Below, one piece after another: positions 19,800-33,000 of a stretch of 64,000 bases of DNA (position 1 is its first letter; every line of letters begins with the position of its first letter). Position numbers and translations under genes: made by a program. Location: positions 7,812,001 through 7,876,000 of the forward strand of contig OX359190.1 of assembly GCA_947172415.1 (NCBI GenBank), read 5' to 3'. Below the pieces are notes generated by a model that saw only the letters and a program-made list of their open reading frames with translations, was not told where the DNA came from and searched no databases. Source of the DNA: Chondrosia reniformis. Taxonomy: Eukaryota > Porifera > Demospongiae > Chondrillida > Chondrillidae.

Positions 19800-20672
19800 A
19801 TCCCTGCATGACATAAAACTATACAAATACTACCTGACATGTGGTCATATATATATGGATTCATGATCAACTTTTTCTTCCCTTACATTGATGGATATTC
19901 TTGGAGCCAAATATATATACAAAACAAACTGGCATCTTAATATTGAAACTGTACTTTTACAAAGAAGCTAAAGCGTAAAATGTATATGCATGTCTCTGAT
20001 AATAATTATGTGTATATATATATATACGAATATGGACATGTACGTAGATTTATGTATGTATGCACACATCTATCACAGCTATATAATATACAGAATACAA
20101 TAACTATACTAGCACACATGCAGGTCATTTCCCAATTGATCTAAATGAAGTGTCATTCCTTGAAAGAATGTTAAAGTGTAGTTTTGATTTAAGCAATTAA
20201 TCCATTTGAAAAGGGCCCTGGAAATTATATAATGATAGGAACTATATTTTAAAGTAAAATATTCCATGTGATGAGGTAAAACAATTATATATACGCACAT
20301 ATTACATATACAGAGTCAAAGCTAGAAATTATAATACAAGAGATGCGAGATGGTTTGGTTATTATTTTGCAATTGCCATGGCTACTACAAACTAAAATTG
20401 AGAGCTCGAGAGGACTTGCTATATTGCCCCCAGAGCACCCCTTGAATCCACCACTATATCATAAGTACGTATGACATATATATGTACACTGTACGTATAT
20501 CCAGAAATAATTCCTTCATTAATATTTCAACCTTATTACTCTTGGTCCTAGTTTGTGTTTCACAAATTATGCCTTTCTCTGCTACTACTTCCTAGTGAAA
20601 AAAGTTAACTCTAAATCATACAATTTGGCAAAAATTGAATTGTTGACTCAAAACAAACACTTTTTTCTCTTT
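19800..20672. other. No gene seen
   Basis: AT-rich DNA with TATA/TACGTA runs between the aGPCR 3' end and the collagen 5' end. The part 20140-20460 recurs at 38640-38950. Confidence 0.5.
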
Positions 20673-21081
20673 TCATAATTCTATCTGCTTCTCAGGATCC
20701 GTACTAGGGAGCTGAGGATCACCTATACCAAAGGTAGTAACTGATGGGATGGATGGAGGATCTTCGGTGGAGCCATATTTTCCCTTATTATCTGTTTCAT
20801 CACTATCTTTGGACTCCTCTTTCCCCAGACTTTTCTTCTCCATTTCTGATTCTCCATTAGTGATACCAAATGATGTTGCGGCCACATTATCTGGCTCTCC
20901 ATTCTTAGTTTCTGGACCACCAGATATAGGGTTCATCTGAACATCTTCGTCCTTGATGCTCTCAGCATCATCATCCTGCTTTACAACAAGTCCCATTCCT
21001 TCAATGCCACCAACAGAGGATTTGGCTGAGATAGTAGCATACAAGTTTGATTTAGCAGTTAAACGGGAACCAAATGAAGCT
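20673..21081 (-). CDS. aGPCR-1 cytoplasmic tail exon
   Basis: A hydrophilic tail with acidic runs (KQDDDAESIKDEDVQ) and Lys/Glu-rich KKSLGKEESKDSDETD ends in PSTDPEKQIEL-stop at 20673. I see no domain. It is near-identical to the aGPCR-2 tail (39337-39745), with about a dozen substitutions. A 30-nt exon (GILSTSSTGK) may precede it near 21166-21195. Confidence 0.75.
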
Positions 21082-24000
21082 AAAAGGAATCATAAAGATT
21101 AGTAATGATAAAAAGACTAAATAGATATACGTAAACACTACACTATTAAAATAAAGAATACCTTTTCCTGTTGAACTTGTAGAGAGAATACCCTTCAAGG
21201 AAGGAGGGATCGATGTTAAAATAATATATACACATTTACATTATATATATGTTACATATGCTTTTAACTATATACGTAGCACAAATATCCAGTTGTTATA
21301 TATAGGATTAGTTTTACCTTGTCACATTTGCACCAAGCCTTTATCTTTCCCCAAATCTTTTCATGTCTCAATACGTGAAGCACAAAGATAAGGAAACTCT
21401 TTGATGCACAAAAATAGAAACTGTATAAGATAACTATCATGCAAGCTGACAGAAATGAAATGCACTGAAATGACAGCTGCATGGAATGAAAACTGATTAT
21501 ATATATACTATACCTGTAGTGAGTTAGCAACTATAAAGAGTATAGCAAATATTTGTCCTGCTTGACCTGGAGCTACAGCAAACAATCCAATGACCCGAGT
21601 GAAACAGAACAACGGCAGCAAAATGATGATAGTCTTCAGTAGTTGTCTAATGAATATAGTATAGGTTACCAAAGATTATTATTTACTTAATTGTATGAAC
21701 CACAGTGCTTTATGGGCAGGAAAGTGTGTTTGGTAATGAGGTGATCTTCTAATTCACAGACTAATGTTTTAATATGTAGATGTAGTATACATTATCTCAT
21801 TATGAAATGTATGTACTTACTTTCCAATAGCCTTCATGTTCGAACTATCTCCTTTTTTGAAATCTGCTTTCTTTCTACATTGATTCTTAGCTAATGAAGC
21901 CATACTTAGAAACAGCAGTACTGCATTCACCTACAAAGTGATACAATTGCATATGGGTGTACCATTTATGGACTGTAGACGTCTCACTGTAGCCTTACCA
22001 CTACTATCAGTATCATAGGTCCAATGAAGGCCCAAATCACTCCAAGATGAGGAGGAAGCCAACAACTGTGTATATATAAGACATCCAGTTAAGGGAGGAA
22101 TACCTTTATATAAATTAAGGATATTGTAGGATTGCATAGCTCACGCATGAATGTGTTCATAAAATGGATCACTTGTGTCAAAGGAGGCTCTCCTGAAATA
22201 GACCTCGTGTCTAATGGCAACTGACACAACTACTGCTGGAATAGGCAGACCTTGAGTCGGAATAGAAAAGATTGTTATACATATACGTACATTCAAACAT
22301 TTTTATAAATGTTACCCCATCCAAGTGCAGTGTAAATGTAGATCCACTTCTTTTTATTAACTCCAAACACTTTAACAAGAAGGTTGTAGATGAGAACTCC
22401 TTCACAGAGTGACCAAGTGAACACTGATAGGAAGAAGTAGTGCATCAGAGCTGTCACTACTTTACAGGCAGTCTAAACAGGCAGAAAAAGAATAGTTAAT
22501 TTATCACCGCATCATAGAGATCATTTGTGTTCTTACTGGAACAGATGTAGCTGTGTCTACACCAGCCAGAAACACAACGAGACCCAGTGTCAATGCAATA
22601 CACAAGTTTAAGTGTACATAATTGTGAACCTTTGTGATTAGTTCTTTCCTGAAAATACGATAAAGTATATGGATAACTTGGACGCCTGTTGAACATATAA
22701 TATATTAAACAGATAGTAGGCAGTGTGTACAGTGCAATTTGTATAATATGTATATATACACGAAATCTCACTTTAAACACAAGAAGAATATGATTGAGAT
22801 TATCAAGAACAAAATAGATATTCCACATCCAATGTACGTCAGAATATCAAATGCTAATGGTTCACCTAAAGTCTACATGAATATAATATGTAAACATTTA
22901 AAATTGTCATAAATGATTGAAAATTAATTATCATACCAATTATATAATATATGTACACGTATATAGTATACGTATACTTACTGTATCCACCAGAGAAACT
23001 AGTACTACAAAACTGGTCAAATGAACAGTTTCACATGTAACTTGTGTTCCATTCTCAGTTTCAGTGAAGTTTAGTCTTGCTACTCCACTTCTAGACCATC
23101 CTCCAGTTCCCTTGTTAGCATCGGGATTCCAAAACACACAAGTGTACTCTCTCCTTTTACCAGAAGGCACTGGACCATTCAGTACCTCATCCTATATGGG
23201 TAAATATATGTACACCATATGTACATAATTATTATATGTAATTATGGTACTCTATGGTATACGTATATACCTTAACATTAAATTCAATGATGACTTTATC
23301 CGTAAAGTTTTCAGGTACACTTGGGAATTCTATGTCACCAATCTGACTGGAGACTACAGGAGTACCTGGTACTATATTATCACCTTCTATTTCTTCTTTA
23401 CCATCTCTATAGTAAATAACAATTTGATACATATAAATGTTGTGCTGTTTTAAGGAACATTTTTCATTTCAACAACAAGTACTTACTGAAATTTTATTGG
23501 TAAATAATCCTCCATATTGTTCATTACAAAGTTGACTACAGTAGTAGTGTCTACATCTTCTGAGGAAACAGACGGTGTTTCAGTTGTGGGTGCCACTGTA
23601 GAGCCATCAGTTGGGGATGTAGTTGTAGGTTGATCCATTGGAAGGGACTCTTCTGAGAATTACATAACATACAAAGACGTAGTATGTATGTAATACTAAA
23701 GTTTAAACTAGAGCAGACAAATTACAACATAAATGACTAATGATAACCAAAGACAGACCTTGTTTTATTGCCATTTTGATGAAACTTGAGGGAATATTCA
23801 ACTTTGGTATGAATTTTTGGTTATTAAAGTTAGATCTAAGAAGACTACCTGGAAATAATATACCACCTGGACGTCTCAAATTAACCCTACTACCTTGAAA
23901 ACCTGAAATAGTATATAACAGAAGTGGTAGCTTTAAATGCAAAGGACATAGGAGAATGTCATATCAAACATTCATATCATACCAAAATTGGGTCTAGTGA

Positions 24001-27000
24001 GTGTAATGGTTGGCTTTGAAGGTGTAAGAGCTCTACCAACTCCATTAGCTATCCCTTCAGTTGTCCTCAGTATGGCTGCTGATTCAGTTGTCTGATTTGC
24101 AACTGGTACTTCATTGGTAGCTGTAAAGGCTGCCTTGTTATTTTCATCCAGTACATTGCTCACAATATCAGCAATATTCTGTAGAAAATGTATAATACGT
24201 ACATTTAACTTTTTAATTAAATGTAAGTACATATGTTCATGAAATAAGGATATATCACGTAATTAAGGCATGCAATATATAGCCACAATTACCTCAATAG
24301 TTTCACTAGTTGCATTGCTGTCCGGATCAAAAAGGTTGTTGCTTTCACCCAATCTATTCAGAATAATATACAGAACATCCATATGTACATACACAATACT
24401 TATCAATTGAAAAAGTCAAGCAAATGTATTTTTAATACAAATACAAGTATTATCAATATACATACGTATACTTGAGCATTCAAGCATAAATGTATCTACA
24501 CAGATATAGTGTTTTGTAATGTACTTGAAGCTAACTTCTCTATTTGTTGTAGTACAAAAGTAGTAGTTCTCAATTCACTTGGTAGGATAGTCTCATTCTC
24601 AACTGGTTCAGTAACAGTACTGAGTTGTGCTGTAATATCATCAACAACCTCCTTAGCTGTTTCAGTCAAAGGCTCATTGGTAGTGTTAGATACATTCAGT
24701 GTGTTTACCAGAGATTCGGCCTATTTCATATGGAGAGATAAAGGTACAGTATATGTATATGCATTTATGAGAATATACATATACACAACTAATTGATTCT
24801 GCTTGCTAAACTGGTACAGTTGTACATGTACCTCTAATATTATATTGTTGAATTCTTGAGAAGTGCATGCAGTAACGTCTACTTCACCCCAAGTCCCATC
24901 AGAATTGCACCTCCTTTCAGCAAGACCTACGTATGTAATAATAAGTGGTTACATTTATATTTATACATACTATATTATGTACATTAATTGCTGAAGCACT
25001 GTATTATGTACAGTACAATAGTATGTTATTGCATACCAGTAACAGTTCTGCCTTCCCTTTGTGGACAACGCAGATGAGCTACTTCACCAGCTAACACTTC
25101 TGACCACTCTAACTGCCATTCTTGATCAGTATTTGGTGGACATGTAATTTGACCTTCTTCAGCTATAGTTATCAAGAGTGCTTAATTGTCAAAGCTGTAT
25201 TTTGTAATATGTACATAAAAGTAAATGTTCTTCAGACCAGAGTGTATGGATATAAACTTACGTTTATCACAGATTCCTGGCTTATTTTTACATTCATCCT
25301 ACATGAAACCAATAAATACGGAATGATCATTTTAAAGAAACTGCATTCAGCAGATTAGACATACAGACTACACAGGTGCACGTGCATATATATATATTTA
25401 GGTCAGTCATAAAGCATACATATTCATCCAACAGTAAATAACACAGATGTAAATATATGTACATACGTACGTACATACATACATTGCTATGTATAATAGG
25501 AGACTATGTACTAACTTCAGAGTCTGGTATGCCATCTCCATCACTGTCAATTTCACAATTACCATGGCGGTTCCTCACAAATGGTGTTACACACTGTACA
25601 TATGTTATATTCAATGTGTAAGTTATTAGTCTTACTTGAACTCCTGTTATATGCAACTCACCATACATCCCCTTTGCCCTGAACAGGTACATGATATACC
25701 AGTACCAATACATAAGCTCTGTCTACCTCCTAACGTCACTGGTGTACTTTCATTGCATGAGCAATCATCTATAAATAGTGTATCAATAATCTAAAATCCT
25801 AGGATCTCTAAGCTAAAGTAGATTATGTACGCATACTCCACTGATTTTTCAAAGTTAGAATTATTAGTCAATACTTCATACACATACACATATATATAGT
25901 GATGCAAGCTAACAGATATACTGCTATATATGTATGTAGCTGAGTCCATATATATACGTACACCTTAGATCAGAATATGGAGTATTGCTCACTTGATGAT
26001 GTGTATACAGTGGCACCCTCAACTGGTTGAAATACTGCTGCTGTCACATTTTGAGTGAGAAATGTGACAATTGCAACAAAACTTGTGTTGTCTGGTGTTA
26101 CAATTTTAATTGTATAATTCTGCTTGGTTACATTCTGGATTTGAAATAAAGGTAGGTCACATTGCGGGCTGATATTACATTTTTGTCATTGGGACCTATT
26201 TGTGACTCTATTAATAGTATATTGCATGCATTCCAACTATATAACATGTACTACTTGTATCAGTATTATTATAAACAATATAACTAGTGCATGTATTAGG
26301 TACTTTTAGAGATGTTTCAACTTCAACTTCAAAACTCTTTACATCACTACTACCACTCTCTGACACAACTACTACAATTTCATTCTCCTCAGTTCCATTC
26401 TTAAATGTACATCTGCTTATATCCACTGATTCCCACAGTCCTGGGACATTACATCTTCTAGTAGCTAGGGAACTTGAGAAAGAACTGTGGATCTCAGAAC
26501 ACTGTAAAGAGGCACTTTGACCAATAGCTGTTACAGGCCATGTAATATTTCCAATAGTCTCCTTCCGGCAGCATCCAATACAAGGATCCTAAACGTATAT
26601 GCATTTTAATAAGTATATATATATATAGCAGTAAAATACAGAAATATACATAAATAGAAAAATATAATTATACTCCAATGATGCTAACTTTATAGTCTGC
26701 AATCTTATCATCATCGGTGTCCAAAGTGCATTCATAATCTTCCATTAAATATCTCTCATTACACTAAAATCACATATAGACATATATTATATCAAAGAAA
26801 CTTCTATGGTATTATAGAGAGTAACTATAGCATTCCAATATGGAGAATAGCCTAGCTAGCGTAGTAGATAAATATGATCATAAACACAGTACTAACTACA
26901 TCTGTTTTTTCATCTGAGCATTTGCAGGCTGATGTTGCTCCAGGTGATCCAACACAAAATGTTAAGGGACTAACTGGTGACGTCACATTTAAAATATTTT

Positions 27001-30000
27001 CACAACAACCACATGAATCTAAGTAGTACAGCAGGAGCAATGAAAACTGATAATACATTGCGTCCAGATAAAAATGAATATTTACACTAATTGTGTGATA
27101 TCTATATATATATAAACCAACCATTTGCTGACATAGCGACTATAATTCCAACTTCAGCTACTGGGGACATTGTATCTTCAATTACTATTACAGAATACAC
27201 TGTTCCATTCTTGAGCTGTGAGGGCTACAGAGAGTGTAAAGCATAGATACTTACAGCATAAGGATGATAACTATATAGTGTACTGTGTGTAATAAGTATA
27301 CGTAATATACATGAGCATATACTTTGTGTATGTCTTCTCTGCTGTCTCTGATCATTTATATACATATATATACTATACAGACTCTGGTACACTCTTAAGG
27401 GACCATGCAAGTATCGAGTCATTTCTTGATAGCTCCAATATAGCACTATATAGGTTTATACTATAAAGCATCAGCTACCCTTGCTAATTATAAATCAAGG
27501 GATGTGATGGTTAAGCTAGTTTTCAACATCAATGTAATTGCTATATCACAGATGAAGACCTTTATGTTTGAAACAACTAAATTGTTGACTCAGCTATGTA
27601 GCTATTAAGTAAATTGACCAATAAATTCATATCACAATGAATACAACAAGTACACAACACTCCTTCTATAGATACAATTTCATTAAATATTGACTTAGTC
27701 AAACTTACATATTTCCTAATCTTATTTTTTGTTGCTTCCAATAAGAAAATCTTGTTTGGAAGCTCCTTGAATGTACATTGTGACAGATCCAGTGACTCCC
27801 ACTCTCCGTCACCTCCACACCTTTGTGCTATGATACCACTGTAGAGAAGGTCACTGAGTGTGGAGCACCTCACAGTGCGAGTCTCACCAACCGGGGTGGA
27901 AGTGAAGATGAGAGTTTCGGGGCAAGCTGCACAGTAAATGAAACATATATGTAGAAGAATGTCTGTATACTTCTCTGTAGATATATACAGTATATCTACA
28001 CACTTTACATGCAAATCAATTTCTGAAACGCAACACTTATCAATAAATAATTTTACCTGAACTTATTACATATTTACCTGCAAATGTAGTCTCTGACACT
28101 CTTGTACTGTAAGGTCCTTGTCCATCGGATGAAACAGCTGCTACCCAAATGTAGTACATTGTACCTTGTGTAAGTCCACTCAGTGTAGTTGATGTACCAG
28201 TGTTTCCTGACACTGTCAATGCTCCAGATGGTGGGTCTGCTGTAGTACCACTACTTGTTGAATACCACACAGTGTAGGTTATTCCAGATCCAGATACTGG
28301 AGTCCACGAAACTGTCAAAGATGGAGATCCACCTGATACACCTCTTGTAACAGTGACACCTTTGACTAGCGGTGGATGTGGTGTTGGAGATGGCATTGCT
28401 GATGTTGCTACAATGTATAGAGGAAGAATGCAAAAAGCTTGTAATATCAATTATAAATTTAAAATATTGAGCAGAATGTATAAATGTTTGGTATCAAGCT
28501 AATTAATACTCTTTTTATTTTATAGAAGTTACGTATATACGTAGGTAGGTATACAAGTGCCTAAACCAGCTCCATACATCATGCATACGTATTTCAAACT
28601 TAATTTTATAAACAAATTGGAGATATAAAAATGCTGGTATACAAAATGAAGATAGTCATATAGAAGTTTTCCATACATGTTTATATAGGCACATATATGT
28701 ACGTGTATGTATACGGTACATCTAGAAAATATCTTTACATAAAAACCTCTACTTTGAGGTAGTTCCTCAAAAATGCCTAGGAAGTTTTTTAAAAGTTCCT
28801 GAAGTTGTATAGAAAGAATTTTACCTCAAAGGAACGTTTGGAGGCAGTTTTGAGGAACTATTCTAAGGCAGATTTAGAGGTAATAAGCTGTGACATTCTT
28901 TGAGGAAGTTTCAAGGCACAAATGAGGCAAAAATAAAATATACCCATCATTATAAATTATAACAACTCAAGTGGAGGTTAATTTTATCACGGATAGTGTG
29001 TCCTATCAATAACAATGTCAAAGTATACTGAATACAAGCGAATACTGTCCGATACACGTACTTCCAGAATTTCTAACTGTTATAATTTGTATATTTTACT
29101 CTTGCTATATAATTTCTGAATCAGTTGAATATGAACAATATAATAATAATATTGACGTTCTAGCCAACTGAGAAGATTTTATGATCGAGGTAAGTCCTTC
29201 TTCCTCCCAAAACACGAGTATATGCTTTAGCTGCAGCCATAATTTGTTGTCAATAATTGCTTGTTTCTATATTCGTAACTGCCGTCTGTTTAAGCTCAGT
29301 TGTCTAATGTGTAAACATATCGATTCACACCTAGTGCTTACCAAAATTCCAATCTGTACGTGGAGGGTGTAGCTGAGGATGTGATGGGCTTACCTGAGGA
29401 TGTGGAGGGTGTAGCTGAGGAGGTGAGGGTGTAGCTGAGGAGGTGAGGGTGTAGCTGAGGATGTGGAGGGCTTACCTGAGGATGTGGAGGGTGTACCTGA
29501 GAAAGTGGAGGGTGTAGCTGAGGAAGTGATGGGCTTAATTTCACAAAACATAAAAATTCTTGAAGATGGCAAAACAGTAAGTTCCGCTCCTAATAATGGT
29601 ACTGTCACTGTAACCTGAAGTACAATATATAATGAAAAGTAAGTAGTTACTGCAATGTTGACTGCCCAGTTAAAAATATAAAAACAGATTCACTACAAAA
29701 TTGAATTCTTGGATATAATATCATGATATTGCAACTATTGGTGTTAATATTAGCTTCACAAATGATTTACAATTTATAAATGTTTACACAGTCCTGATAA
29801 ATAAACATATAAAACCATCAAAAACAGAATGGAACCAACTTAAAGTCTTCTTATATATACACGTACATATATAAGGTCACCTAAGTATTTAGTTTATATA
29901 GATGTTTCAAACTATAGTCAGCACTACCAGAGTTCGGGTCCATATAAAGTCCATCATATATACTAGTTTCCACTAACCTCCATATCTATGAAACCACTTC

Positions 30001-33000
30001 CTGGTGAGATGGAAATGTCAGCTATAACTCGCTGTCCAACAACTGTTAGGCTCAAAGTTGTGTCATTCTTAAAGACACCATCAATTATTGTACCACCAAG
30101 TGTACTACCATGAACAAAGATAGCTATCCCATAAGGCTCCTCACATGGCAACAAGATCATTGTCATGGATATAGGAATGCCTGTATAAGTCATATTACAT
30201 TCCAGTATAGTACAATCGTCACTTTGGCTACATCTTCCACCGAGTTCAGAGTTGGCAAGTTTGTCAGAAATGTTGTCTAAGGAATTACACATGTCTTCTT
30301 TTGATACTGAAATGGGAGAAGATGTTGGTAAGATGGTTTCAGATGGTGATGGCTGTGTTGTAGCTAGAGTAAGAGAAGGTGTGGGTGAGGTTGGGGAAGG
30401 TGAGGTTGGGAAGGTGAGGTTGGGAAGGTGAGGTTGGGGAGGGTGAGGTTGGGGAGGGTGGTACAGCATATAAAATACTGCCAGAAGAATATTATAAGGT
30501 AAGAGAATATTGTATGTACATATATACGTAGATAATATAGGAATAAGGTATTGATGGTATAGTCGTGTTATTGGCTCAGTGGTAGAGTAGGCTAAATTCC
30601 CAACATTGTCTGCACTCCATAATGAAACAGTTGTGGTTCAATTATCACTTCCATTATTCATATACGTTATACACATGGCAGGTAGACACTGCTCCAATGA
30701 CACATACTACAGTAAACCTAGTAAGAGCTTTGGATGAGGATACAAGAGTTTTCTCCTTCTATTTTTCTTCTTCTCCACTGGGCCTTATGTGCAACAGAAT
30801 GGAGCTCCAAAGGATCTGGATTCCCAACATTATCACTTCAGTTCCAAAGGACCTGGATGGACGGGGCCAACATCAGAGGAATACAACATATTATAATTCT
30901 ACAGATGAACATTAGCAGAGTAGCTCAAGTGACAGAACACGCCTCCTTTCCTCAGACACAGACAACCAGTAGCCTCAGGGAGCTGGTCATGTGACCTTCA
31001 GACACAGACAACCAGTAGCCTCAGGGAGCTGGTCATGTGACCTTGAATGCAACTGTTTACCTCTTAGTTTGACAGGGTGCTATCTAGGAAGAAGATTTGG
31101 AGGAAGGGAGATCTATAGTACCTGTAGACATGTCTCCCATGATTCTGGGGTATGGTCCCCAGGAATTTTGATTTCAGGCACTTTGCAATTGATTGTAATG
31201 CAATCTGAGTGATAACTATCGTATTTTTGGATAAAATTAAGTTAGTATAATTAGTTACAGTTAAAAATTACTTATCCAATAAATAAGACCCAGGAGAGGA
31301 AGTGAAAAAGAGAGAGGAGTTAGGAACTTCTTCCTGTGTCTCGATATGTACTACCTAACTCATAATATGTACACATACGTCTACTGATAGGCCAGAGATA
31401 TCTCTACGAATTGACAATCAAGGGGAGGAAGCTGTTGAGTTTGGTGGAGAAGTTCCTCCCACTAGATTAAACTCTACCCTACCATATGGTTCCAAACATC
31501 ATTCAGAAGCTGTTTACATATAGGTTCAATAAACTTATGCAGCACTCCTAAATAAAGTGTTGTGTATACAGTAATGCTTTCTGAACTTAACCAGTCATGC
31601 AGGCTAATTCAGAGAGAATGTTTTACATCTACAATACCGAATGCATCCTATATACACGTACATACCAGATAATCTATGAAAGTTACATATTGATGAGGAC
31701 AAGCTAGGAATGCTGAATCAGACAAACTTTATACATAATATATACTGTACTTTGTTCTGAGCTTCCAATGAAGTGTTAGGGAGAATATATTTCCAATTGC
31801 GTTCATATTAGTCTTCAGTTGAGCAATCAGCAATAAAATTCAATGAACAGAAAGTATGGACCAGTAGGACATTAATAATCACTGTTCCTTTCCACAACAA
31901 CATCAATAACACATGTCAAAACGTTTCTATTTAAAGTGGTCCCTTTAGTAAACTCTTCACCATTTAGCTGATGAAGGCCTACAGGTCGAAATGTTCCATT
32001 TTGTTGTTACGAACCTCATGATTGATTGATTTTTCTGTAAGACTTCTATTTTAGAAGCCTTGTGAAACATAAATATTAAATCACACGTTCACGCATAAAA
32101 GTTTCATATAAAAACTGGTCAAAATGTACAAAATCACATTCTACAAAGTGTAGAATGATCCAATTGTATTTTTAGATGATGCAAGCCATCTAATTAGAAT
32201 GCAGGAGGTGTGATTATCAGATGTATGGTACCATCTGACTTAGGAAGTCTGGCTTAATGCCACCGATCAAGCTAGTGTATTAACAAGAATGCCACCTCAC
32301 ATGATCAAGGCATGAAGACACTCAAGAGTACTCAACTTAAGGCAAAGCCGTGATACTCCTAACATTTCATGAGGGCAGGATCCATGGCAAATAGGTTGCT
32401 GCTATATGTTAAGTATGGTTTGATATGCAGTCTACTAATGACATCCATATTAGTACAGAGTGTATACAAGGGGTCCACACCTCTTAGCCAAAACACAATT
32501 ATGTAACCCCATTTTGCTTTTAGGGGGCTTCCCCTTAATAATATTTTGCCCCTCCCCCTTCCACCTTGAAGACAGTTTGCCCCTCCCCCTTCCACCTTGA
32601 AGACAGTTTGCCCTCCCCCTTCCACCTTGAAGACAGTTTGCCCCTCCCCCTTCCACCTTGAGACAGTTTGCCCCTCCCCCTTCCACCTTGAAAAAAGTCA
32701 AATCGTTAATTTTTAATTAGCAAACAAACATATTGAACTATATATAGGTAGCCCCTCTATATTGTTACTATATTGTATAGAAATATTAAACATTTTCTAC
32801 AAAAATAGTGAAGATGTAGGGATGGCACAAAAGTACAGAAACAAGAAATGATGTTACACAGTGAAGCATTAGCTGTGCATGAATCATATAAGCATGTTGC
32901 AACATATCTCTACATCTGGCAACATTAATATTGGTATAGGAACCGGGGTAGATGAAGCTGCAGTCCCCCTAACACATATACTCCTTTTTAAACTAGACCA

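Noticed and set aside
29338-29544. Pro/His-rich ORF (LHPPLSQVHPP type) as a separate gene
   Set aside because: Alternative frame of the aGPCR-1 stalk repeat.
30565-30645. Genuine tRNA gene
   Set aside because: The A-box-like part is good but no full cloverleaf or acceptor stem forms; a SINE head is more likely.
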